A stretch of DNA of 64,000 nt. Source: Listeria sp. PSOL-1. Its GTDB lineage: Bacteria; Bacillota; Bacilli; Lactobacillales; Listeriaceae. The notes under the pieces are model-generated. The model was not told where the DNA came from and did no database searches. It worked only from the letters and a program-made list of their open reading frames with translations. Positions 41,460 to 49,949 of the stretch are shown in pieces. Position 1 is the first letter of the stretch. Each line of letters starts with the position of its first letter. Both the position numbers and the translations under genes were made by a program. Where the stretch lies: contig NZ_LR760298.1 in the NCBI RefSeq assembly GCF_902806445.1, forward strand, positions 1,426,001 to 1,490,000, written 5' to 3'.

Positions 41460-43091
41460 CTATTTAATGGTTTTTTCCTTCTCAATAACATTTAAGATAA
41501 GCGTTCCTTCCAAAACACTTTTTTCAAAATCATGAACCGCTTTTTCTAAATGATCAATAATTTCTTCTATGCACTCTCTACCATTTAAATTCATTGGGTA
41601 GATTAAAAATGCCATTTGCGAATCCGAAAAAGGACTCGCTTTATACCCAGGTACAAAACTAATAAATGGAAAGTTATCACCATTCTCACATTTATTCCAA
41701 CAAAAAGTGATAAAATTTTGTTCAATATTTAATGTAGAAAATTGCTCCTTTCTTTTCAGCTTCTCAAAACGAATGGAAAAAATAATTTCCCAACCTAAAG
41801 AATCTTTATTTAATACTTTAAAAGCTACTTTTTTTTCTAATTCCTTGGCAATATCAAGTGACATCCTATGTAAAGCAACAAAATATCGCTGCATGCCATC
41901 AATTCCTAATCGTCGTAAAGCGACATATGCTGAAGCAATGCCCGAAGCAGGACGAGAGTTTTCAACAGTATAACGATATGCTCTAAAATTACCGTATAAA
42001 AAATCCTCTTCTTCATAGACATAACTTCCATCGTTTAGTAAATTAAACATATCTTTAGATGACGCGATAAAAAAACTTGTCGAATACGGACATAGTCCAG
42101 TTTTATGAAAATCTACACCACATGAGTCAAAAAATAGTAACCCTTTTTGGCGATGAATGATTTGCTGGATTTTTCCTTTTATAATTGGATCCATATCATG
42201 TATCCTCGAATCACGCTTAAATGAAAAAACCAGCCAGCCAATGACACTGTCTAAATGAAAGTGTGGCTTATAATTTTGGTTCAATTTATCCAAAACCTGC
42301 ATTACAATATGGTATATTTTTTCTGTGTCATCATGTGCAAAATTAATGGTTGTTCCGCCACAGCAAATAACAGCTGCTATCTTTTTCCCTCTCGCTACCT
42401 GCTCTTTAATCGTTTCAGTCAATGCCCGCTCACACATTTGCCAATTCTCATCTGCTGCAACTCGAATACAACTTTCAGAACCTAAACCTAAAAGCATACA
42501 TACATGCTCTACGCAATAATGGGAGGGCTCATTTGTTAAAATAACGCAATTAGTTGGAATTCCTTTCGTGTTGGAATCTGGAAACATTCGAGATAACGCC
42601 ATACGAATAGCATATAGTAAAGTTAACTTCCCTCCATTACAAGATATTCCAACTGATTGTGGCCAACCAATTAATCTACCTAAACTTCTAGCTACTTTTT
42701 GCTCAAAGATGAGTGATTTACCTCCAAAGTTATCCATTAAACTATTCACATTATATAGCTGAGTCATTGTAGACGCTGCAATTGTATCTAACAAAGGAGA
42801 AGGTAACATGTTAAACAACGCAAAAGGTGAATGTGGCCTAATCACTCCTTGGAATAATTGTGCTACTTCTTTCAAAGTACTTAGACTATCTAGCCCTTCT
42901 TCGTTGAGAGAAAATTTAACTAGTTCTTCCTCATAAAAGAAATTTTTGGTTTGTATTTTGGGAGATTTACCTATTACATTTTCTCCTTGAATATATTTTA
43001 TTTTTTCAAATAATAAGGAAATATTGTTTTCCTCACTATTTAAAAATTCTTTATTTAGGTTATCAAATAAGCCATGGTTTATCGTATTCAT
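41460..43091 (-). CDS. Group II PLP-dependent amino acid decarboxylase
   Basis: 543 residues. The group II decarboxylase fold is clear: SPLLDTIAAS with the substrate-binding region, CNGGKLTLLYAIRMALSRMF, CCGGTTINFAHDD, and HLDSVIGW, equivalent to the usual HVDAA.GG. The PLP lysine is in FDSCGVDFHKTGLCPYST. It is closest in style to glutamate, aromatic or diaminobutyrate decarboxylases, but several motif positions differ from each. The product would be an amine. With the coupled aminotransferase it may make a small amine-derived metabolite. Both genes lie directly downstream of the toxin gene on the same strand. Substrate unknown. Confidence 0.85.
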   Translation of the reverse strand: MNTINHGLFDNLNKEFLNSEENNISLLFEKIKYIQGENVIGKSPKIQTKNFFYEEELVKFSLNEEGLDSLSTLKEVAQLFQGVIRPHSPFALFNMLPSPLLDTIAASTMTQLYNVNSLMDNFGGKSLIFEQKVARSLGRLIGWPQSVGISCNGGKLTLLYAIRMALSRMFPDSNTKGIPTNCVILTNEPSHYCVEHVCMLLGLGSESCIRVAADENWQMCERALTETIKEQVARGKKIAAVICCGGTTINFAHDDTEKIYHIVMQVLDKLNQNYKPHFHLDSVIGWLVFSFKRDSRIHDMDPIIKGKIQQIIHRQKGLLFFDSCGVDFHKTGLCPYSTSFFIASSKDMFNLLNDGSYVYEEEDFLYGNFRAYRYTVENSRPASGIASAYVALRRLGIDGMQRYFVALHRMSLDIAKELEKKVAFKVLNKDSLGWEIIFSIRFEKLKRKEQFSTLNIEQNFITFCWNKCENGDNFPFISFVPGYKASPFSDSQMAFLIYPMNLNGRECIEEIIDHLEKAVHDFEKSVLEGTLILNVIEKEKTIK

Positions 43092-43173
43092 ATGACAACT
43101 CCTTCAAATCGTTTTATGGTTCAATACACTAGTGCTAGTATCTGTTTTTAGATCATTTCAAAAGATAAATAAA

Positions 43174-43217
43174 CCGATTTTACTTCTATCGTTTTTTCAT
43201 TCAAGAAGTAAAATCGG
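43174..43217 (-). terminator. Hairpin between toxin and decarboxylase genes
   Basis: CCGATTTTACTTCT pairs with AGAAGTAAAATCGG, just past the toxin stop. The T-run on the minus strand is weak, so some read-through into the decarboxylase operon is possible. ATACACTAGTGCTAGTAT lies next to it (43123-43140). Confidence 0.7.
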
Positions 43218-43229
43218 CTTGTTATGAAC

Positions 43230-46190
43230 TTAATTTTCGTTTTTTACAACTTCGTAATCTAAGCGGACGTAACTTCCGCTTTCATCACCTTGAAATTTCA
43301 TGCTTCCTTTAGATGTATTGAAAGTTTTTTCATCACTAGGATAAGCTAGCTGATCACTACCGTTAGTATCATCCAGTTCATACACTGCTGCTGAAAACTT
43401 AAACTTACTCAATTGATCTTGGAATGAGGCAAAATCTTTCTTATAACTCACTGACCATTTATCATCTGCATCATACAGATCATTCCACAAATTAATAGGA
43501 TGTACTATCGCGCCATTACTCATACCCTGCTTATCTAAATACAGATCTATTGTACCTCCAAGCTCTGGACCTCCCGATTCGCCATCATTAGAGAAATTAA
43601 TTTTTCCACTAATCGTATACTTATTTAATTCTGCAACCTTGATTTCTTGATTTTTATGAACAGCATAAATTTGAATCGAACTATCCTTAGAAATTGGATT
43701 ATTGCTGTTCATTTTAAGAAAATCAAAGGTAATATCCCCTTGGCTGTTAGGTTTATAAGCTCTTTGATCTAGCTCTTTTCCGTCAACCATTACCTTGTAT
43801 TCAAAAGCTGCTGGTTTTCCATTTGTACCTGTCACAGGTTTTACATTCATTGTCAAGCCTGCTAGTGAGCTGTTAGGCCCCCGCCAGATAGACTCGTAAT
43901 AATAATTCTCATATTTAAATGTATGCGCTTTTTTTACATCGCTTTCTGATAACAGATCGGTTTTTTGGTGCGAGATTTCAGTCAAAGAAACATCATCCCA
44001 GTAAACATCGGTTTTATAGTCACCACGAACAAATATCTGTTTAATTGGATTGTCTTCCATATTCTTCACCAAAATATCAACTCTTTGATAACCATTATTC
44101 GTTAATTTGACTTGTTCACTAACTATCTTGCCATTTTCACCTTGAACTTCAATCGTTGGTGTTGTATCTTTATATGCTTTCATATAAAGACTTAAATAAT
44201 ATTTTGTATCTGGTGTTAGTTTTTTCTTAGCTTCAGCTGTTAGTCTTACTCCTGCATCAGGATGGTGAGAACGATATTGCTTCTTCCCAGTATTTCCACC
44301 TGGAACTTGGTAAGTATAGAGCCAATTTCCAAATGGCACTTTCCCCTTGTTGTCTTCTGCATTATCATAGAGAGCAGCTAATTTGATAGTAAAGTTCATT
44401 TTTGGCGTAATCTTCACATCATACAATTTCTTTACATCTTTAAATACACCTGTTGTACTTTCTATCTGTTTTTTGATCTCATCTCTTGTTTTTTCATCGA
44501 TATACATCATGACACTTGCTTCATCTAATACTTTATCTTTGTAATAGAGGATACCACCTTTTTCTGTTACTTCTTCTGGGTAAGCAAGTTTCATTGCTTG
44601 TTTGAATGTTAGACTTGGAACGCCATCGTCTTCTGCTTGGCTATAATCCTTTGCTGCAATCTTTCTTTCTGAGATACGGCTTCCACTATCAATCATAATC
44701 GATGCTGTTTGGGTGCTAATTTCCTGTTCGATACCATTCCAGTCACCGCCAATGACAATTTGCGATTCTTCATTGAGTTTTGCATATTTACCACTGGTTT
44801 GGTTTGTATTCATTAGCAAAGGAGAATTCGTGGTATAGGACTCAAACTGCTGTTTATTTAGTGTAATATCCTTCCCTGTACTATTTTTGGAAAGCGAAAT
44901 TCCCGTTTGATCGAGTGATGGATATGTTGAATCTGGTAACAAGCCATTAGCTGTTAATTCTTTTGGAGCTGTATTAGTTGAAATCGTTGTATTATCTAAT
45001 ACTAAGCTTACAGTCGGTGCAACCTCATAAATGGCTCCAGTTCCAATATTATAATAACGCATATTCGCGTTCAAAGAAGCGGCCTCTGCTTCCATTAGCT
45101 GAAACGTCTTACCTATCGTCTGTCCCCATTGTTTAGCAACAGTCTCTGCATGGCCATACTTCGTCGATACACCGGCTGAAAAATTGAACCCCTTCTGACT
45201 GTCCCATCCAAGTCCCGCATTGATTGTCACTTCTTCTGTGTTCGTATAGGACCAGTTCGTTTGGGTGACTGATTGGATAGATTCAGTCGTTGTCGTACGT
45301 TTTGAAAGTGCCACATCTTCTAGTCCTACATTTACTCGTGGAAAGGCAGCAATTAAAGGGTTTTTTGTTGCTTTAGCATTTGTATTTGGTATTAGCCCCA
45401 TTACCTTATCATAATCAGAATAAGGGTCTGCTGTGGTGTATTTTTTATAAGGGTTCGAGACATATTTTTGATAGCCCATTGCTCCTAGTGAATCATCCCA
45501 CTTCACTAAATTCCGATCTTTTACAGTATAACCATTTTTTTCCCATTCATCTGGGATGTTATCTTTATCAGAATCAGGTAAAGTAGCATCTTTTAGTGAA
45601 GCTTTTGCATTTGAATAAGGTATAAATAATTCATTTTGCTTAACATCTGTCCAATTTTGTGCTGAGCTTTTCTTCTGGAGTTTTATTCCTTTCAAATCTT
45701 CATTTGTTAGCGTAGTTTGAGGTTGATAAATGATTTCGATTTCTTTCTTCTCACCTTTATTTAACTGAACCGTTTTTTTATTTTGCCCTTTTTCTGAAAT
45801 TATTTCCCCATTAATTTTTATGGTGGCATATTTATCATTTGTTAATTGGAAAGAAAAATTACCTGCTTGTTCACTTTTAATTAAACCTACCCACCGAACA
45901 GCTTGATATTCTTGGGTTGTTTTCTTTAATAATTTATTTGCGCTTTCTGTTTCATAACTTAGGTGTCCATTCGTTGTCATTGACATTAAGCTCAATTTTT
46001 TCAAATCTTTATCTTGGAAATAATATCCAAGTAATCCGGTTTTATCTCCTTGTTTTTCTTTATTTGGGGTAGTTGCTTTTATTTGACTACCCACCGTTTT
46101 TTTTGCTTGGCTACTTAAAGGAACTCCTCCTTGTAAAAAAGTAGATCCTATCAGGGCACATGCTGCTACTCCTAGTAATTGTTTTTTCAT
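43230..46190 (-). CDS. Binary toxin B component (protective antigen/Vip1/Ib family)
   Basis: 986 residues with a signal peptide (cut near LSSQA). A PA14 domain starts at GLLGYYFQDKDL (53-64) and runs to about 190. A calcium site, DSDKDNIPDEWE (206-217), and TADPYSD (253-259) match domain 1' of anthrax PA. The heptamer/pore region (about 275-600) includes the amphipathic pore loop near 320-365, SLNANMRYYNIGTG (372-385), and SERKIAAKD. C-terminal beta-sandwich domains (about 600-986) are CBM-like (YWDDVSLTEI) and probably bind the receptor. Such proteins form heptameric pores that move an enzymatic A component into a target cell. No A component is found in the window. No furin site is evident between PA14 and the calcium site; activation may be by another protease. 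Confidence 0.92.
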   Translation of the reverse strand: MKKQLLGVAACALIGSTFLQGGVPLSSQAKKTVGSQIKATTPNKEKQGDKTGLLGYYFQDKDLKKLSLMSMTTNGHLSYETESANKLLKKTTQEYQAVRWVGLIKSEQAGNFSFQLTNDKYATIKINGEIISEKGQNKKTVQLNKGEKKEIEIIYQPQTTLTNEDLKGIKLQKKSSAQNWTDVKQNELFIPYSNAKASLKDATLPDSDKDNIPDEWEKNGYTVKDRNLVKWDDSLGAMGYQKYVSNPYKKYTTADPYSDYDKVMGLIPNTNAKATKNPLIAAFPRVNVGLEDVALSKRTTTTESIQSVTQTNWSYTNTEEVTINAGLGWDSQKGFNFSAGVSTKYGHAETVAKQWGQTIGKTFQLMEAEAASLNANMRYYNIGTGAIYEVAPTVSLVLDNTTISTNTAPKELTANGLLPDSTYPSLDQTGISLSKNSTGKDITLNKQQFESYTTNSPLLMNTNQTSGKYAKLNEESQIVIGGDWNGIEQEISTQTASIMIDSGSRISERKIAAKDYSQAEDDGVPSLTFKQAMKLAYPEEVTEKGGILYYKDKVLDEASVMMYIDEKTRDEIKKQIESTTGVFKDVKKLYDVKITPKMNFTIKLAALYDNAEDNKGKVPFGNWLYTYQVPGGNTGKKQYRSHHPDAGVRLTAEAKKKLTPDTKYYLSLYMKAYKDTTPTIEVQGENGKIVSEQVKLTNNGYQRVDILVKNMEDNPIKQIFVRGDYKTDVYWDDVSLTEISHQKTDLLSESDVKKAHTFKYENYYYESIWRGPNSSLAGLTMNVKPVTGTNGKPAAFEYKVMVDGKELDQRAYKPNSQGDITFDFLKMNSNNPISKDSSIQIYAVHKNQEIKVAELNKYTISGKINFSNDGESGGPELGGTIDLYLDKQGMSNGAIVHPINLWNDLYDADDKWSVSYKKDFASFQDQLSKFKFSAAVYELDDTNGSDQLAYPSDEKTFNTSKGSMKFQGDESGSYVRLDYEVVKNEN

Positions 46191-46250
46191 TTTGTTTACC
46201 CTCCCTATTTCTATTTAACTGCAAGATTTCTGGTTGAAGCTTCTTTTTCA

Positions 46251-46265
46251 AGAAAACGCTTACAA
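46251..46265 (-). promoter_or_regulatory. Probable CcpA cre site in the toxin leader
   Basis: TTGTAAGCGTTTTCT on the minus strand matches the WTGNAARCGNWWWCA consensus at 14 of 15 positions. It lies about 60 bases before the toxin start codon, consistent with catabolite repression by a roadblock. Confidence 0.7.
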
Positions 46266-46302
46266 ATAATGAATATGCTTTTTTTTACTGCTCGTTATAA
46301 AA

Positions 46303-46315
46303 CCACCTCCTCTTC
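46303..46315 (-). promoter_or_regulatory. Orphan Shine-Dalgarno in the toxin leader
   Basis: GAAGAGGAGGTGG has full anti-SD complementarity but no usable start codon after it. The real toxin start has its own GGGAGGG. It is like the orphan elements before the lectin and hydrolase genes. Confidence 0.45.
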
Positions 46316-46470
46316 TTTTTGGAATACGCTTTCTTTAAACTTATTTTAATGCTTTTTCTGATAGATAAATGTATTTAAAAAACGTCTTTAATTTTAAAAT
46401 GTGAATTTTTTGTGAATCTATTTTAAATATTCCGACTTAAATACTGCACTTGCATGCCCCAAATAAAAAA

Positions 46471-46500
46471 CGCTCTTTTCTCACTTGGAAAAAAGAACGC
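46471..46500 (-). terminator. Terminator of the NodB gene
   Basis: On the minus strand GCGTTCTTTT pairs with AAAAGAGCG, followed by TTTTTTATTT. The remaining 46316-46470 is AT-rich toxin promoter region with no gene. Confidence 0.85.
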
Positions 46501-46513
46501 TTGTTTTGTTTTT

Positions 46514-47341
46514 TTACTTAGGAAGAACACTATCCAATTTAATTCCAGGTGCCATCCTTACGCGAGGCAATTGGTACATCCCTTTATTTTCATTAGCAAA
46601 ACCTGGTTTTGTTGTGAAGCCTAATTCGTAGCCCGATTCTTTAGCTGCTTTTTCCGTATCGGCATTAAAGCGACCCACCGGATAACAAAGTCCGACAACT
46701 GGTTTTCCCGTAATTTCGCTGATGGTTTTCTTAGAATCAGTAAGTTCTTTTAATTGACTCACGTAATCTAATTGATTCAATTCACGGTGTGTAACGGTAT
46801 GGCTTTCCATTTTAATGCCATTTTTACTCATTTCTTTCATTGCACGCTGGTCAAAATGATTATCTTGGCCAATTTTATCTGTGATGACAAAGATTGTTGC
46901 TTTGAATTGATATTTCTTTAAGATCGGATAAGCATTTTGATAATTGTCCAAATAGCCATCGTCAAACGTAATCACAACAGGCTTTTCTGGAATATTTTTC
47001 CCAGTTTTAAGCATGTTCGCTAATTCGTCCATGTCGATTGTTGTATAATGCTGATCTTTTAGCCATTTCATTTGCTCTGCGAATTCACTTGGTTTAACAA
47101 TTAAACTATTGCGTACATCTTGATTAATGGAATGGTACATGAGTACAGGAATCGTTACTTTTTCTTTTGGTAAATCACGCGTGGGTTGTTCGGCTTTTTT
47201 CTTTTTAAAGTCTCTGATTTCTTTTTTTTCTTGTTTACGTTCACTTTTTGTACTTTCATCTGCACTTATTTTATTCGAGCTACAAGCACTTAAAAAAATT
47301 GCAAGACAACAAACGATGACAAGTATGCTTGTTTTTTTCAT
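46514..47341 (-). CDS. Polysaccharide deacetylase lipoprotein (NodB domain)
   Basis: 275 residues. The lipobox LSAC at the end of a short signal peptide marks a lipoprotein. A charged linker (ERKQEKKEIRDFKKKK) leads to a NodB homology domain: YHSINQ, the metal and catalytic motif TFDDGYLDNY, and SHTVTHREL with the second metal-binding HxxxH. It removes acetyl groups from a surface polysaccharide, perhaps peptidoglycan, poly-GlcNAc or a teichoic acid; the substrate is unknown. It starts 15 bases after a GntR gene, so the pair is an operon. The C-terminus ends soon after the last motif, which is short but within family range. Confidence 0.9.
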   Translation of the reverse strand: MKKTSILVIVCCLAIFLSACSSNKISADESTKSERKQEKKEIRDFKKKKAEQPTRDLPKEKVTIPVLMYHSINQDVRNSLIVKPSEFAEQMKWLKDQHYTTIDMDELANMLKTGKNIPEKPVVITFDDGYLDNYQNAYPILKKYQFKATIFVITDKIGQDNHFDQRAMKEMSKNGIKMESHTVTHRELNQLDYVSQLKELTDSKKTISEITGKPVVGLCYPVGRFNADTEKAAKESGYELGFTTKPGFANENKGMYQLPRVRMAPGIKLDSVLPK

Positions 47342-47356
47342 AAAAATCCTCTCTGC

Positions 47357-48007
47357 TTAGCGAAAAGCTGCTAAAATCTGTTGCTCACTAATCGTATCTA
47401 TTATTTCCATCGCTCGTTCAGATTCACCGGCTGAAGTTACTTGAATTAGCTCCTCTAACTGGGCAATCAAACTCGTGCTTGTTGAACGAATGATTCCTGT
47501 CACTTCAGAATCACCAAATTGGTCTATTTTATCACAAAAGTCTTCAACGATTTGTTTATAATAATCATTTTTTAAATATAGTAATAGTTGAATAATCAAA
47601 AAATGTAGATATTTACGGTTAGCTAGCACTTCATCTTCTTTATAATGCGATTTCAGTTCACTATATTTATTGGAAAAAAGATTGCAATCGATGGGTATTT
47701 TCTTTGTTATAATCCGTTTAACCGTATTTTTTAAGAATAGCGCAATAATATCTACCATTTCTAAATAGCGCTCTTTAGTGATCGTGCTATCTCGTACGAC
47801 CGCGCCTTTATAGTCCGTATTTTCAATGTATCCATCTGAAGCAAGCATTGCAATAGCACGTCTAACAGGGGTGCGACTAATATTTAATTCTTTTGATATC
47901 GCTACTTCAATTAACCTTGTTCCTGGGAGCATCTCACCATTTTTGATTTTTTCTTTAATCTCGCGGTAACATCTACTTTCCATTGTTTCTTTTTGCTTTT
48001 GCACCAT
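47357..48007 (-). CDS. GntR-family transcriptional regulator (FCD-like)
   Basis: 216 residues. The N-terminal winged HTH reads LPGTRLIEVAISKELNISRTPVRRAIAMLASDGYI, the GntR/FadR signature. The C-terminal 140 residues are all-helical, like an FCD ligand domain, but the usual metal-binding His residues are not obvious, so the effector is uncertain. It is cotranscribed with the NodB deacetylase gene and may regulate it. Confidence 0.88.
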   Translation of the reverse strand: MVQKQKETMESRCYREIKEKIKNGEMLPGTRLIEVAISKELNISRTPVRRAIAMLASDGYIENTDYKGAVVRDSTITKERYLEMVDIIALFLKNTVKRIITKKIPIDCNLFSNKYSELKSHYKEDEVLANRKYLHFLIIQLLLYLKNDYYKQIVEDFCDKIDQFGDSEVTGIIRSTSTSLIAQLEELIQVTSAGESERAMEIIDTISEQQILAAFR

Positions 48008-48037
48008 AAGTCATATCATCTCTTTCTTTTGATGTAA

Positions 48038-48793
48038 TTATATAAAAGATTTACTAGAAATGATTTCTTTTAAAAAGTCATTTTCTGAAACCTTTTTTTC
48101 CATTGATAGATACGGGGTATATTCCGTGTTTTCTGCAACAAGCAGGCGCATTTTCATCGCAATAATTTCTTCAATCATTGAAAGTGCATGTCGTTTTTTC
48201 TTTGTACTAAAATAACGACTAATTTGGCTGATTCTGCTTATTAAAATAAATAGTAAAAACACAAAGAGAAGTATGAAGATAACTGTAAAAACTTGAACCT
48301 CTACTTCTTTTAATTCAAATAAAAGTCGACCTGCTAAAACCGCAAAGAAGATAATCATAAAATAACCAAAACCTTTTAACCAAACGAAATGATTATTTTT
48401 CTTATCCAGCTTGCTTTCAGATTTTATAAAATCAATTAATTCGTCGAGATCATCACGTGTTTTAAAACCATTTCTACAAAGATATGCATAAAATAAATAC
48501 TCTCTAAGTTGCATAAACTCTTTAAAACTTCTTAATTTATAGCGCAAACGAAGAAAACGGCGTGCTCGCGCCACAATCATCCAATAAAATAAAATGATGA
48601 TTAAACAGACATAACTAATAAAAATAGCAATTAAATAAGCTTTTAAATAGTAGACCCCGCAAACAAAAGCAACAGTCAGAAGGAGAAAAAGTAAAAGATA
48701 ACTCTTCCACCATCTGCTAATAAAACTGTGTACTAAATTCCAATTTCCCAATTTTCGCTTATAAAAATAAATTAATTTATTGAATGAAATCAT
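48038..48793 (-). CDS. Four-helix membrane protein of unknown function
   Basis: 251 residues with two hydrophobic hairpins: YLLLFLLLTVAFVCGVYYL with LIAIFISYVCLIIILFYWMIV, and GYFMIIFFAVLAGRLLF with VFTVIFILLFVFLLFILI. A basic loop between and a charged C-terminus (about 50 residues) should face the cytosol. I recognise no family. It is 30 bases upstream of the GntR gene on the same strand and may belong to that transcript. Confidence 0.65.
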   Translation of the reverse strand: MISFNKLIYFYKRKLGNWNLVHSFISRWWKSYLLLFLLLTVAFVCGVYYLKAYLIAIFISYVCLIIILFYWMIVARARRFLRLRYKLRSFKEFMQLREYLFYAYLCRNGFKTRDDLDELIDFIKSESKLDKKNNHFVWLKGFGYFMIIFFAVLAGRLLFELKEVEVQVFTVIFILLFVFLLFILISRISQISRYFSTKKKRHALSMIEEIIAMKMRLLVAENTEYTPYLSMEKKVSENDFLKEIISSKSFI

Positions 48794-48969
48794 GGCACAT
48801 CCCTCTTTCTATCTGATTCTAGTTTACCATGAGTTTACGTCAGAGAAAAGATGTAAACTTATTTATAATAAATCTTACCGCAAATCTGATAAATAGGCGA
48901 TTTTAAATATTTGATGTGCGAGATAAATTGGTTAAAACTTCCGCATGATTTTCTAAACATATCGCGCTT

Positions 48970-49887
48970 TTATTTTGAATTATTTTTTAAAGTTAAAACA
49001 ACGACCTCAGGATTATTTAATACACGGGGTACGAAGAAAACTGAATTCCCTAATCCACGACTAACAATGAGTTCTCTCCCATTTTGTTGATGGCTACCAG
49101 CTGTAATTTTCGGAAAAAAGCCCTGTCCCGGAGCAAAAAGTCCTTCTGTAAATGGCAAGCGGATTTGACCGCCATGAGCATGTCCAGCTAAGATCAAATC
49201 AACTGGCATGGTTTGATAAAGTGCCCAAAATTCCGGACGATGGGAAAGCAAAATCGTAAATTGATCTTCTCGAATATTTTTAGTTGCAGAGATAATATTT
49301 TCTTTTAAAACTTCTAGTCCTAGCTTGAATTTTTCAGATTTCGTAAGCTCTTCACCTTCTAATTCTTCCAGTGCAAAAGAAGGATCCGTCACACCTGCAA
49401 CTACAATTGTCTCGCCCTCAGCTTCCAGCAAACAATGTTCATTTTCTAAAATGGTTACACCTGCTTGTTTTAAAAAAATAAGTAGCTCTTCATAAAAAGC
49501 ACTACGCTGTTCATGATTGCCATTAATATAAAAGACTGGGCAAATTTTGACTAATTTACGTACTAAAGAAATAGCGACATCAATCCATTCGTCGCCATCT
49601 AACAAATCGCCAGTAAGGAAAATCCCAGTTGGCTCAACCCGTTTGACAATCTCTAATAATTTGTGGTTTGCACGTCCAAATTTACTACTATGTAAATCAG
49701 ACAGTTGAATAAATTTTTTTCCCTTCCATTCAATTGGAATTTTAGTGGAACTAACCTCATATTCTGTGATTTGTAATTTCTTGGTTGAATAATAGGCATA
49801 GCCAGCGATCGCTGCTAAAGAACCCGCTAGCGTCATCCATCTTTTAGACATTTTGACTTCCTCTTTTACAATTTTTTCGTTATCCAA
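48970..49887 (-). CDS. Membrane-anchored metallophosphoesterase (YkuE-like)
   Basis: 305 residues. A single N-terminal helix (WMTLAGSLAAIAGYAYYS) is followed by a calcineurin-like phosphoesterase domain. Metal-ligand motifs are present in order: QLSDLHSS (a D.H variant), TGDLLDGDEW, NGNHEQRS, and LAGHAHGGQIRLP. Bacillus YkuE-type proteins are wall-associated Zn/Mn phosphoesterases. The substrate may be a lipid- or wall-linked phosphate; this is inference. The N-terminus has MDNEKIVKEEVKMSKR, and the second Met (in VKMSKR) is an alternative start. Confidence 0.88.
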   Translation of the reverse strand: MDNEKIVKEEVKMSKRWMTLAGSLAAIAGYAYYSTKKLQITEYEVSSTKIPIEWKGKKFIQLSDLHSSKFGRANHKLLEIVKRVEPTGIFLTGDLLDGDEWIDVAISLVRKLVKICPVFYINGNHEQRSAFYEELLIFLKQAGVTILENEHCLLEAEGETIVVAGVTDPSFALEELEGEELTKSEKFKLGLEVLKENIISATKNIREDQFTILLSHRPEFWALYQTMPVDLILAGHAHGGQIRLPFTEGLFAPGQGFFPKITAGSHQQNGRELIVSRGLGNSVFFVPRVLNNPEVVVLTLKNNSK

Positions 49888-49895
49888 AAGCTGTG

Positions 49896-49937
49896 TTAGT
49901 GCGTGTGGGATATCATGGCTACGCCCACACGCACTAA
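49896..49937 (-). terminator. Terminator of the PBP gene
   Basis: TTAGTGCGTGTGGG and CCCACACGCACTAA form a perfect 14-base stem, lying between the PBP stop and the phosphoesterase start. Confidence 0.9.
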
Positions 49938-49949
49938 CGATAGCTTTAT

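Noticed and set aside
40288-48793. Search for a toxin A component near the PA-like gene
   Set aside because: None of the neighbouring products shows ADP-ribosyltransferase motifs (R..STS..E.E) or a lethal-factor-type domain.
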